Position numbers and translations under genes: made by a program. DNA of 64,000 nt from an uncultured Eubacterium sp. (GTDB lineage: Bacteria; Bacillota; Clostridia; Oscillospirales; Acutalibacteraceae): NCBI RefSeq assembly GCF_945980375.1, contig NZ_CAMFQO010000007.1, forward strand, positions 1-64,000, written 5' to 3'. A model generated the notes under the pieces. That model ran no database searches. It had not been told where the DNA came from and was given only the letters and a program-made list of their open reading frames with translations. This document shows, piece after piece, positions 1 through 10,400 of the stretch; position 1 is the first letter of the stretch; every line of letters begins with the position of its first letter.

Positions 1-32
1 AAAGGAGCCCGAAAATCCGAACTCCTTTTTAT

Positions 33-55
33 TGGCGCAGAAGGAGAGACTCGAA
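33..55 (-). pseudogene. truncated 3' fragment of tRNA-Ser (T-arm part, acceptor, CCA)
   Basis: Bases 1-55 are an exact copy of 155-209, which includes the 3' end of the intact tRNA-Ser at 187-277; homology stops at base 56. Confidence 0.6.
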
Positions 56-154
56 AGCTTTGCTTTCACTCTTATTTTATATATCCTTGCTCCTCTGCCT
101 GCGGCATACCGTCGCAAATGGATTAGTGAGAGTTCGAGTCTCGTACAACAATAA

Positions 155-209
155 AAAGGAGCCCGAAAATCCGAACTCCTTTTTATTGGCGCAGAAGGAG
201 AGACTCGAA
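155..209. repeat. second copy of a 55-bp direct repeat (other copy 1-55)
   Basis: Identical string aaaggagcccgaaaatccgaactcctttttattggcgcagaaggagagactcgaa at offset 154. Confidence 0.9.
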
Positions 210-277
210 CTCTCGCGTCGGTTTCCCGGCCTACGCCCTTAGCAGGGGCGCCTCGTCACCAGCTTGAGTACTTCTGC
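187..277 (-). tRNA. tRNA-Ser (anticodon GCT)
   Basis: Reverse strand GCAGAAG...CCCCTGCTAAGGG...GTTCGAGTC...CTTCTGCGCCA; 7-bp acceptor, long variable arm, encoded CCA. Confidence 0.95.
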
Positions 278-438
278 GTGTAACTTGGTTATATCCTGTC
301 AAGTTGTTGCACCTAAGTGCAGAAATTACTTTATCATATTAACGCTGAATTGTCAAGCAAAAAAGCAAAAATATATTTTTGAAAAAAGCCTTGACTTTTA
401 ATATTGCTTATGATAATATATCAAAGCATTCGATTTAC

Positions 439-527
439 GCAGAGGTATCGAAGTGGTCATAACGAGGCGGTCTTGAAAACCGTTTGGGTTCACGCCCACG
501 TGGGTTCGAATCCCACCCTCTGCGCCA
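439..527 (+). tRNA. tRNA-Ser (anticodon TGA)
   Basis: GCAGAGG...GGTCTTGAAAACC...GGGTTCGAATCCC...CCTCTGCGCCA; class II variable arm, encoded CCA. Confidence 0.95.
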
Positions 528-604
528 CGGCAGGCTGTTTTGGCAGTCTGCTTTTTCTTTTTATTAATATTCATATATTATAAACATATCATATTATTGG
601 TGAT

Positions 605-1147
605 ATGATGAACAAACGAATATTAAAGCTTGAGGCTATCGGATTTATTTTTACAAGTGTATTAGGAACCTTAATGCATTTCTTTTATGAATGGAGCGGT
701 AACAACACCTTTGTCGGTCTTTTTTGTCCTGTCAACGAAAGTCCCTATGAACATCTAAAGCTGTTATTCTTCCCCTTTCTAATCTGGACTTTTGTTGAAA
801 ACATTAAGCTTTCTAACAATAAGTTCAATATATTTACTTCAAAGCTGATAGGTATTCTTTTAGGAATGTATGTTACATTATCCGTTTTCTATATTTTTGA
901 AGGAGCAACCGGAAAAACTGTTGATGCAGTAAATATTGCAAGCTTTTTTATAGGTGTGTTGATAGCATACATCATAAGCTATATTATTACTGTATCTTCA
1001 AAGGGTAAGGGTATAATCAACGGCATATCGTTTGCACTATTGATTATAATTGGAATTTCATTTATATTCTTCACGTTTTATCCTGTTAAAATTCCGTTTT
1101 TTATGGATCCTCAAAATTTAACATACGACATTACAAAGCAGTTTTAG
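605..1147 (+). CDS. DUF6512-like multi-pass membrane protein
   Basis: 180 aa, hydrophobic, motif LGTLMHFFYEWSGNN...VNESPYEHLKLLFFPF typical of this uncharacterised family. Confidence 0.7.
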   Translation: MMNKRILKLEAIGFIFTSVLGTLMHFFYEWSGNNTFVGLFCPVNESPYEHLKLLFFPFLIWTFVENIKLSNNKFNIFTSKLIGILLGMYVTLSVFYIFEGATGKTVDAVNIASFFIGVLIAYIISYIITVSSKGKGIINGISFALLIIIGISFIFFTFYPVKIPFFMDPQNLTYDITKQF

Positions 1148-1169
1148 CACTGCTTTTTTTATGTAAATT

Positions 1170-1204
1170 TATGTATAAATATTCTTTTTTATGTATATTT
1201 ATAA
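1170..1204. promoter_or_regulatory. two ARG-box-like sites upstream of argC
   Basis: TATGTATAAATATTC (1170-1184) and TATGTATATTTATAA (1190-1204), AT-rich palindromic sites resembling the ArgR/AhrC operator; directly upstream of the arg promoter. Confidence 0.4.
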
Positions 1205-1222
1205 CTTTTTTGCCATTTTCTA

Positions 1223-1250
1223 TTGACATACAAAAATGATAATGTATAAT
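1223..1250 (+). promoter_or_regulatory. sigma-A-type promoter of arg operon
   Basis: TTGACA (1223-1228), 16-nt spacer, TATAAT (1245-1250). Confidence 0.7.
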
Positions 1251-1280
1251 AAATAAAGTTTATTATATATGAGGCGAATT

Positions 1281-2222
1281 ATGAAAAAGGTTTTTATTGA
1301 TGGCAGCCAGGGTACTACCGGGTTAAAAATATACAAAAGATTTGAAAACAGAAATGATATTGAGCTTTTACATATTGACGATGATAAAAGAAAGGATTTG
1401 TACGAGCGTGCAAGGATGATTAATGAATCCGACATCACCTTTTTGTGCCTGCCGGATGCGGCAAGCATTGAAGCGGTTGAGCTTGTAAAAAACGACAATG
1501 TTGTAATCATTGATACCTCAACTGCTCACAGAACAAATAATGATTGGGCATACGGCTTTCCGGAGCTTGACAAAAGCTTTAGGGATAAGATAAAGGCATC
1601 AAAAAGAATTGCTGTTCCCGGCTGCTATGCAAGCGGCTTTAACAGCATTGTGTATCCTTTAATTGCAAACGGATTTATGCCAGCCGATTACCCTATCACC
1701 TGCTATGCTATGAGCGGATATACAGGTGCGGGCAAAAACGGTATTGCTCAATACGAAAGCAAGGACAGACCGAAAGAGCTTGATTCACCAAGGCAATATG
1801 CATTAACGCAACAGCACAAGCATCTTAAGGAAATGAAGGCTATCAGCAAGTTAGACTCTGAGCCGTTTTTTGCTCCGCATATTTGTGATTATCCACAGGG
1901 TATGGTTGTAAGTATTCCGATATTTACAAAAATGCTTACCAAAAAATTTACAAAACAGGATATTCACGAAATGCTTTGCAAGCACTATGACGGCGAGCAA
2001 TTCATAAAGGTTAGAGATATTGGATATTCGGAGTCAATGATAGGGGCAAACAATTTTGCCAATCGTGACGATATGGAAATTGAAATTAACGGAAACGATG
2101 AACGAATTGTAATCACATCAAGATTTGATAATTTGGGCAAGGGTGCGAGCGGAGCTGCCATTCAATGCCTAAACATTAAACTTGGAATTGACGAAGCAAC
2201 AGGATTAGAGTTAGGAGATTAA
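1281..2222 (+). CDS. argC: N-acetyl-gamma-glutamyl-phosphate reductase
   Basis: ORF 1269-2222; MKKVFIDGSQGTTGLKI, catalytic VPGCYASGF; start chosen at ATG 1281 after gaggcg SD. Confidence 0.95.
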   Translation: MKKVFIDGSQGTTGLKIYKRFENRNDIELLHIDDDKRKDLYERARMINESDITFLCLPDAASIEAVELVKNDNVVIIDTSTAHRTNNDWAYGFPELDKSFRDKIKASKRIAVPGCYASGFNSIVYPLIANGFMPADYPITCYAMSGYTGAGKNGIAQYESKDRPKELDSPRQYALTQQHKHLKEMKAISKLDSEPFFAPHICDYPQGMVVSIPIFTKMLTKKFTKQDIHEMLCKHYDGEQFIKVRDIGYSESMIGANNFANRDDMEIEINGNDERIVITSRFDNLGKGASGAAIQCLNIKLGIDEATGLELGD

Positions 2223-2224
2223 AC

Positions 2225-3472
2225 ATGGAAATAAAAAATATCGACGGCGGAATATGTGCACCGAAGGGCTTTAAGGCAAACGGAATATACTGTGGAATAA
2301 AAAAGCCGGCAAATGATAACCCGAGCATTAAGCATAAAAATGACATCTGTGTATACAAATCAGATGTGCTTTGTAACACAGCTGCAGTATACACTCAAAA
2401 TAAGGTTAAGGGTGCACCGATACTTGTAACAAAAGCCAACCTTGAAAAAAGCGGAAACAAATCAATAGCGGTAATTGCAAACTCAAAAAACGCAAACACC
2501 TGCAATGCCGACGGCATAGAAAAAGCAGATATGATGTGCAAATTGCTTGCGAAAGAGCTTAATGTTCCACAAGAGCAAATAGTTGTTGCATCAACAGGTG
2601 TAATAGGTCAGGTGCTACCGATTGAGCCTATCAAGGAAGGTATACCGGAGCTTGTTAAAGGCCTTGACTACAACAAAAACGAGGAAGCCGCCACAGCAAT
2701 TATGACAACCGATACGGTAAAAAAAGAATATGCCGTACAGTTTGAAATTGACGGCAAGATATGCACAATCGGCGGAATGGCAAAGGGTTCGGGTATGATT
2801 CATCCAAATATGGCAACTACCCTAAACTTTATTACATCAGACTGTGCGATATCCTCAAAACTATTGCAGGAGGCATTATCGGAAATAGTTAAGGTTACGT
2901 ACAACTGTCTTTCTATTGACGGTGATACGTCAACAAACGATATGGTTGTTTTAATGGCTAACGGTATGGCTGAAAACAAGGAAATAACTGATAATACAGA
3001 AGAATTTGAAATATTCAAATCAGCCTTGTACGAGGTTATGGCTAACCTTACAAGAATGCTTGCAAAGGACGGCGAGGGTGCTACAAAGCTTATTGAGTGT
3101 ATTACATCGGGTGCAAAGGATAAGGACACGGCAATTACCGTTGCAAAAAGCGTTGTATGCTCTTCCCTTTTCAAGGCGGCAGTTTTCGGTGAGGATGCAA
3201 ATTGGGGACGTATTCTTTGTGCAATCGGCTATGCAAACGCAGACTTTGATATTAACAAGGTTGATGTTGATATAAAGAGCGAAAACGGAATTGTCAATGT
3301 TTGCTCAAACGGTGCAGGCGTTGAATTCAGCGAAGAAAAAGCCGCAAAGGTTTTAGAGGCTGATGAAATATTTGTCCTTATAAACCTTAACGACGGCAAC
3401 GATGAAGCTACAGCTTGGGGCTGTGACCTTACATACGATTATGTAAAAATTAACGGAGACTACCGCACCTGA
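2225..3472 (+). CDS. argJ: bifunctional glutamate N-acetyltransferase/amino-acid acetyltransferase
   Basis: 415 aa; contains the conserved self-cleavage-region motif MAKGSGMIHPNMATTL. Confidence 0.95.
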   Translation: MEIKNIDGGICAPKGFKANGIYCGIKKPANDNPSIKHKNDICVYKSDVLCNTAAVYTQNKVKGAPILVTKANLEKSGNKSIAVIANSKNANTCNADGIEKADMMCKLLAKELNVPQEQIVVASTGVIGQVLPIEPIKEGIPELVKGLDYNKNEEAATAIMTTDTVKKEYAVQFEIDGKICTIGGMAKGSGMIHPNMATTLNFITSDCAISSKLLQEALSEIVKVTYNCLSIDGDTSTNDMVVLMANGMAENKEITDNTEEFEIFKSALYEVMANLTRMLAKDGEGATKLIECITSGAKDKDTAITVAKSVVCSSLFKAAVFGEDANWGRILCAIGYANADFDINKVDVDIKSENGIVNVCSNGAGVEFSEEKAAKVLEADEIFVLINLNDGNDEATAWGCDLTYDYVKINGDYRT

Positions 3473-3487
3473 TATACGGAGGTAAAT

Positions 3488-4351
3488 ATGAATCAGCAAA
3501 TTGATAACGAAAGCAAGGCACACATTCTTGCAGAAGCCTTGCCTCACATTCAAAAGTACAGAAAAAAAATTATAGTTGTTAAATACGGCGGAAATGCAAT
3601 GATTAACGATGAACTCAAGGAAGCCGTAATGAACGACCTTGTTCTTCTTACAACAGTAGGTATTCAGGTTGTATTGGTGCATGGTGGAGGCCCTGCAATC
3701 AACAAAACCCTTGATAAAATCGGTGTTGAAAGCAAGTTTGTTGACGGACTGCGAGTTACCGACAAGGAGACTGTTGATGTTGTTCAAATGGTGCTTGCAG
3801 GCAAGGTTAACAAGGATTTGGTTTGTCAAATCGGTAACCTTGGCGGTCACGCAATCGGGTTGTCCGGAATGGACGGAAATATGATAAAATGTAAGCCACT
3901 TGATGACGAACACGGCTTTGTCGGAGAAATTGTTGAAACCAATATGGATGTTATCAAGGAGGTTTTGGCTAACAGCTTTATTCCCGTTGTTTCCACAATA
4001 GGATACGACGAGCAGGGCAACTGCTACAACATTAATGCCGACACGGTTGCCGCACAGATAGCGGGTGACCTAAAGGCAGAGGCTCTTATCTCAATGACGG
4101 ATATTGTTGGCCTTTTAAGAGATGTAAATGATGAAAGTACAAAAATTCAAAAGGTATTTATATCAGATATTCCTGCGCTTATTGCCGACGGAATAATTAA
4201 GGGCGGTATGATACCTAAAATTGATTCTATGACTCAGGCAATAAGAAACGGATGCACAAAAGCATTCATTATCGACGGCAGAGTTCCGCACTCAATTTTG
4301 ATGGAATTGCTCACCGACGAGGGCTTGGGTACAATGTTTAAGGGCAGGTAG
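3488..4351 (+). CDS. argB: acetylglutamate kinase
   Basis: 287 aa; VVKYGGNAM, VLVHGGGPAIN motifs. Confidence 0.95.
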   Translation: MNQQIDNESKAHILAEALPHIQKYRKKIIVVKYGGNAMINDELKEAVMNDLVLLTTVGIQVVLVHGGGPAINKTLDKIGVESKFVDGLRVTDKETVDVVQMVLAGKVNKDLVCQIGNLGGHAIGLSGMDGNMIKCKPLDDEHGFVGEIVETNMDVIKEVLANSFIPVVSTIGYDEQGNCYNINADTVAAQIAGDLKAEALISMTDIVGLLRDVNDESTKIQKVFISDIPALIADGIIKGGMIPKIDSMTQAIRNGCTKAFIIDGRVPHSILMELLTDEGLGTMFKGR

Positions 4352-4355
4352 AAAT

Positions 4356-5519
4356 ATGAACACTAAAGAGCTTGACAGTAAATATATAGCCCACTCTTAC
4401 GGCAGATTTGATGTTTGTCTGTCTAAAGGAAAGGGCTCAACTCTTTTTGATGAGGACGGAAAAAAATATATAGATTTCGGCTCCGGAATCGGCGTTACTG
4501 CATTCGGAATATGCGATGACGAATGGATCAAAGCGGTTGAACAACAGCTTAAAAAGGTTCAACACACAAGCAATCTTTACTATACCGAGCCTTGTTCCGT
4601 GCTTGCAAAAATGCTTTGTGAAAAAGCTGAAATGAGTAACGTTTTCTTTTGTAATTCCGGTGCAGAGGCAAATGAGGGTGCAATTAAATTTGCAAGAAAA
4701 TACAGCTTTGACAAATACGGTGATGGACGTTCAACGATAATTACTCTTGTTGATTCTTTCCACGGCAGAACAATTACAACGCTTGCCGCAACAGGACAGG
4801 AATGCTTCCACACAACCTTTGGTCCGTTTACGGATGGATTTAAGTACTGCCCCGCAAATGACATTGAGGCACTGAATAATATGATTACCGATGATGTTTG
4901 CGCAATTATGTTTGAATGTATTCAGGGTGAGGGCGGTGTAAACAATCTTACAGCTGAATTTGTAAAAGCTATTGAAGACATTGCAAATAAAAATGACATC
5001 CTTATGATCGTTGACGAGGTGCAAACAGGCAACGGCAGAACAGGAGAGTATTTTGCATTTCAAAATTTCGGTATATCGCCCGATATTGTTTCAACTGCAA
5101 AGGGACTTGCAGGTGGATTGCCAATGGGTGCCGTCATCTTTGGGGATAAGCTAAAGGATACTGTTGAGCCCGGAACTCACGGCTCAACATTTGGAGGAAA
5201 CCCCATTGCAGCGGCAGGAGCAATCAGTATTGTAAGCAGAATTGATGAAACACTTTTGAACGAGGTTAAGGAAAAAAGCAAGTATATCATTAACGAGTTA
5301 AAGGGATTAAATAACGTTAAAGATATTTCCGGTATGGGATTAATGCTTGGAATACTTACAACAAAGGATGCAGGAGAGATTGCAAAGGAATGTCTTGCAA
5401 AAGGACTCTTGGTGCTTACAGCACACAAAAACAAGGTTAGGCTTTTACCTGCCTTGAACATTTCTTACGATGAAATAAACGAAGGATTAAAAATACTCAG
5501 GGAGGTAATTGAAAAATGA
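4356..5519 (+). CDS. argD: acetylornithine aminotransferase
   Basis: 387 aa; class III aminotransferase with VDEVQTGNGRTG and STAKGLAGGLPMGA. Confidence 0.95.
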   Translation: MNTKELDSKYIAHSYGRFDVCLSKGKGSTLFDEDGKKYIDFGSGIGVTAFGICDDEWIKAVEQQLKKVQHTSNLYYTEPCSVLAKMLCEKAEMSNVFFCNSGAEANEGAIKFARKYSFDKYGDGRSTIITLVDSFHGRTITTLAATGQECFHTTFGPFTDGFKYCPANDIEALNNMITDDVCAIMFECIQGEGGVNNLTAEFVKAIEDIANKNDILMIVDEVQTGNGRTGEYFAFQNFGISPDIVSTAKGLAGGLPMGAVIFGDKLKDTVEPGTHGSTFGGNPIAAAGAISIVSRIDETLLNEVKEKSKYIINELKGLNNVKDISGMGLMLGILTTKDAGEIAKECLAKGLLVLTAHKNKVRLLPALNISYDEINEGLKILREVIEK

Positions 5520-6421
5520 AGCATTTACTAAAGCTACAGGATTTGGACAAGGAGGAAATCCTTGACATACTCAACCTTGCAGATCAGCTTAAATACGAAA
5601 ACCACAACGGAATTGAGCATCACATTCTCAAGGGTAAAACTCTTGGTATGATTTTTCAAAAAAGCTCGACACGTACAAGAGTAAGCTTTGAAACAGGTAT
5701 GTATCAGCTTGGCGGACAGGCGCTTTTCCTTTCCAACAGAGATTTGCAAATCGGCAGAGGTGAGCCTGTGCAGGACACTGCAAGGGTTTTGTCACGCTAT
5801 CTTGACGGCATTATGATCAGAACCTTTGAGCAAAAAGAGGTTGAAGATTTGGCAGAGTACGGCTCAATTCCAATCATCAACGGTCTTACAGACTACTGTC
5901 ATCCATGTCAGGTGCTTGCCGACCTTATGACAATAAGAGAATACAAAAAGAGCTTTGACGGCTTAAAGTTTTGCTTCATCGGTGACGGAAACAATATGGC
6001 AAACAGCCTGATTGTCGGTGCTATCACTATGGGTATGGAATGTGCAATCGCCTGCCCTGGCGAATATAAGCCCGATGCAAAAATTATGGAATGGGCAAAT
6101 GCAAACGGTAAATTCACCTGCTCATCAAATATTTTGGAATGTGCAAAGGACGCAGATATTCTTTACACAGATGTTTGGGCATCAATGGGTCAGGAAGAGG
6201 AAAAGGCACAACGAGAAAAGGTATTTAAGGATTACCAAATTAATGATGCCGTTATGGATGCTGCAAAGGATAATGCCATGGTTCTTCATTGTCTTCCTGC
6301 TCACAGAGAGGAAGAAATTACCGCAAAGGTTTTTGAGGCACATGCAAACGAAATTTTTGATGAGGCAGAAAACAGATTACATGCTCAAAAGGCTGTTTTA
6401 GTAAAGCTTTTACAGGACTGA
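5516..6421 (+). CDS. argF: ornithine carbamoyltransferase
   Basis: 301 aa; FQKSSTRTRVSFE, HPCQVLADLMT, VLHCLPAHREEEI. Confidence 0.95.
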   Translation: MKHLLKLQDLDKEEILDILNLADQLKYENHNGIEHHILKGKTLGMIFQKSSTRTRVSFETGMYQLGGQALFLSNRDLQIGRGEPVQDTARVLSRYLDGIMIRTFEQKEVEDLAEYGSIPIINGLTDYCHPCQVLADLMTIREYKKSFDGLKFCFIGDGNNMANSLIVGAITMGMECAIACPGEYKPDAKIMEWANANGKFTCSSNILECAKDADILYTDVWASMGQEEEKAQREKVFKDYQINDAVMDAAKDNAMVLHCLPAHREEEITAKVFEAHANEIFDEAENRLHAQKAVLVKLLQD

Positions 6422-6425
6422 TACT

Positions 6426-7499
6426 ATGAACAATGAAGTATACATTTGTCTTGAAAACGGACAAAAATATAAAGGCTATCGCTTCGGTGCAACCGGAGAT
6501 GTAATAGGCGAGCTTGTATTTACAACAGGTATGGGCGGTTATATCGAAACCTTAACCGACCCAAGCTATTACGGTCAGATTGTAATACAAACCTTTCCTC
6601 TTATCGGAAATTACGGAGTTATTAGCGAAGATTTCGAAAGCAAAAAAAGCTTTGTCAGTGCATATGTTGTGCGTGAAAAATGCGACAATCCGTCAAATTT
6701 CAGATGTGAAAAATCGCTTGAAAAATATCTGTCGGATAATAACATTGTAGGTGTATACGGTGTTGATGTCAGAGAAATAACAAAAACTATTCGCGAAGCA
6801 GGTGTTATGAACGCAATCATCACCTCAAATCCCGACAAAGCCGATATGCAGGCTGTCAGAGATTATAAAATTACCGATGCAGTTAAGGCAGTATCAACTC
6901 AAAAGGCAGAGCTTTATCCAAGCGATAATCACAGGCACAATGTTGTACTTATGGACTTTGGTGCAAAAAAGAATATCATTAGAGAGCTAAACAGGCGCGG
7001 ATGTAATGTTGCTGTTATGCCGTATGACACAAAGGCCGATGATATTCTAAAGCTCGGAGTTGACGGAATTATGCTTTCTAACGGTCCCGGAGATCCTGCC
7101 GACAATCCGCTGATTGTTGAGGAAATAAAAAAGCTAATCGGCAAGGTGCCTATTTTCGGTATATGTCTTGGTCATCAGCTTTTGGCCCTCGCCATGGGCG
7201 GAGAAACAACAAAGCTTAAATACGGTCACAGAGGAGTAAATCAACCTGTAAAATCTATTGAACAAGGCAGAACATATATTTCCTCTCAAAACCACGGATA
7301 CGCTGTTTTGAATGAAAGTATAGAAGAATGCGGAGGAGTTGTCAGCTACATAAACGCAAACGACTTAACCTGCGAGGGAGTTGACTATCCGGGCAAAAAA
7401 GCTTTTTCAGTTCAATTTCATCCCGAAGCCTGCTCCGGACCGAAGGATACGGAATTTATTTTTAACAAATTTATTAGTATGATGGAAGGTAACGACTGA
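6426..7499 (+). CDS. carA: carbamoyl-phosphate synthase small subunit (arginine-operon copy)
   Basis: 357 aa; [20 protein letters not shown] class I amidotransferase motifs. Confidence 0.95.
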   Translation: MNNEVYICLENGQKYKGYRFGATGDVIGELVFTTGMGGYIETLTDPSYYGQIVIQTFPLIGNYGVISEDFESKKSFVSAYVVREKCDNPSNFRCEKSLEKYLSDNNIVGVYGVDVREITKTIREAGVMNAIITSNPDKADMQAVRDYKITDAVKAVSTQKAELYPSDNHRHNVVLMDFGAKKNIIRELNRRGCNVAVMPYDTKADDILKLGVDGIMLSNGPGDPADNPLIVEEIKKLIGKVPIFGICLGHQLLALAMGGETTKLKYGHRGVNQPVKSIEQGRTYISSQNHGYAVLNESIEECGGVVSYINANDLTCEGVDYPGKKAFSVQFHPEACSGPKDTEFIFNKFISMMEGND

Positions 7500-10400
7500 T
7501 GCCTCTGAATAAAGACATAAAAAAGGTTCTTGTTATCGGCTCAGGTCCGATTGTAATTGGACAGGCAGCCGAATTTGACTATGCGGGTGCACAGGCATGC
7601 AGAGTGCTTAAGGATGAGGGCATAGAGGTTGTGCTTGTCAATTCAAATCCTGCAACAATTATGACCGACAAGGCGCTTGCCGACCATATTTATCTTGAAC
7701 CTTTAACCGAAGATACATTAAAAAGAATAATTGAAAAAGAAAGGCCGGATTCCATTCTGTGCGGTCTTGGCGGTCAAACAGGTCTAACACTCGGAATGCA
7801 GCTTGCCAAGGACGGCTATCTTGACAAAATGGGAGTAAAGCTTTTAGGCACAAACGCCGAAGCAATCGACAAGGCAGAAGACCGTCAAATGTTTAGGGAC
7901 ACAATGGTTAAGCTCAATCAGCCCGTTGTACCGTCTGACATTGCAAATGATTTGGAAACTGCCCAAGCGATTGCGGAAAAAATCGGTTATCCTGTTATTA
8001 TACGTCCTGCCTTTACCCTTGGCGGTGCAGGCGGTGGAGTAGCAAACAACATTAACGAGCTAAATGTTATTGCCAAAAACGGACTGATGCTCTCCCCTAT
8101 CACACAGGTTTTGGTAGAAAAGTACATTGCAGGCTGGAAGGAAATCGAGTTTGAGGTTATGCGAGATCATATCGGCAATGTTATTGCCGTTTGTTCTATG
8201 GAAAACTTTGATCCGGTTGGTGTTCATACAGGCGACAGTATAGTTATTGCTCCTGCAGTAACCCTTTCTGACAAGGAATATCAAATGCTCCGCTCTGCTT
8301 CACTTGATATTATAAGCGAGCTTAAAATTGAAGGCGGATGCAACTGTCAGTTTGCATTGAATCCCGAAACCTTTGAATACAGCGTAATTGAGGTTAACCC
8401 GAGAGTATCACGTTCATCAGCTCTCGCTTCAAAGGCAACGGGCTATCCTATCGCAAAGGTTACAACAAAGATAGCACTCGGCTACACCTTGGATGAAATA
8501 AAAAATGATGTAACGGGAAAGACGTGTGCTTGCTTTGAACCAACGCTTGACTATGTTGTTGTTAAGCTGCCGAAATGGCCTTTCGACAAGTTTGTTCAGG
8601 CTTCAAGAAAGCTTGGAACTCAGATGAAGGCAACCGGCGAGGTTATGAGCATTGCACCGTCATTTGAAATGGCAATTATGAAGGCTGTCAGAGGAGCCGA
8701 GATTTCTCTTGACACTCTCAACAACAAGGCTCTTAATAATGTTGACATTACGCAAAAGCTTTACGATCAGGATGATTTAAGGCTTTTTACGGTTTTCAAG
8801 GCATTAAAAGACGGAATCAGTGTTGATAAAATTCACTCAATTACAATGATAGACGAGTGGTTTTTGTACAAGCTGAAGAATCTTGCCGATTACGAAAAAG
8901 CAATTGAAAACAAGGCAATCTCAAAAGATGAATACATTAAGGGAAAGCAGCTCGGCTATACAGATGAAGCACTTGAAAGAATAAGCGGCGGATCATTGGC
9001 ATTTCATAAGGATTGTGTTTACAAAATGGTTGACACCTGCGCCGGAGAATTTGAAGCCGAAACACCGTATTTTTATTCAACCTACGACGAACATTGCGAA
9101 AGCAGAGCTCTTCCTAAAAACAACAAAGAAAAAATTATTGTTCTTGGCTCCGGTCCGATAAGAATCGGTCAGGGCATAGAATTTGACTACTCATCAGTTC
9201 ATTGTGTTTGGACTCTTAAAGCTCTTGGCTATGAGGTTATTCTTGTAAATAACAACCCCGAAACCGTTTCAACAGACTTTGACACGGGTGACAGACTTTA
9301 CTTTGAACCTCTTTGTCAAGAGGATGTAATGAACATCATCAAGGCTGAAAATCCTATCGGAGTTGTTGTTGCCTTTGGAGGACAAACCGCAATTAAGCTT
9401 ACAAAATTTCTTGACGAGAACGGAATAAAAATTCTCGGTACATCTGCAGAGTCAATAGATATTGCAGAGGACAGAGAAAGATTTGATGAGTTGCTTGAAT
9501 CCTTTGGTATTTCAAGGCCAAAGGGCGAATCTGTTATGACTATTGATGAGGCAAAGAATGTTGCACACAGGCTTGAATATCCTGTTTTGCTTCGTCCGTC
9601 ATATGTTATCGGCGGTCAAAATATGACTATTGCATATACCGACGATGACGTTGAACAGTATATGAGGCTTATCCTTAAGCAAGGGATAGAAAATCCTGTA
9701 CTTGTTGACAAATATATGATGGGTACAGAGCTTGAGGTTGACTGCATAAGCGACGGCAAGGACGTGCTTATTCCGGGCATTATGGAGCATATTGAAAGAG
9801 CCGGTGTACATTCCGGTGACTCAATAGCCGTTTATCCCCCTTACAACCTAAATGACAGAATGCTTGAGAGGATTTGCGAGGTCTCTGAAAAGCTTGCTTT
9901 ATCATTAAAAACACAAGGACTTGTGAATATACAGTATCTTATTTACCAAAATGAGCTGTATGTAATTGAGGTTAATCCGAGAGCATCGAGAACAATACCA
10001 TACATAAGCAAGGTAACAGGCGTTCCTATGGTAGAGCTTGCAACAAAGATTATGGTAGGCTCTCCGCTTAAAGAGCTTGGCTATGGCACAGGCTTGTACA
10101 AGACACCGCCTTATTTTGCAGTTAAGGTTCCTGTATTCAGCTTTGAAAAGCTTAATGATGTTAACTCTCAGCTCGGTCCCGAAATGAAATCTACCGGCGA
10201 GGTACTCGGCATTGGTAAAAACCTAAATGAAGCGTTGTTCAAGGGACTTGTAAGTGCCGGCTTTAAGGTAAATGCTCACAAGGAAAGCAAAGGTGTATTC
10301 ATCACTGTTACAAAGCAGGACAGATACGAAATCGTTAACCTTGCAAAAAAGCTTGATGACCTTGGAGCAAAAATATACGCAACTCCTGAAACCGCAAATG

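Noticed and set aside
60-242. 60-aa ORF in the six-frame track
   Set aside because: Runs through a direct repeat and the tRNA-Ser gene on the opposite strand; no RBS and no protein-like sequence.
3353-3913. 186-aa antisense ORF
   Set aside because: Opposite argJ/argB, which have unmistakable family motifs; the translation is low-complexity and Cys/Asn-rich, as expected for a shadow frame.
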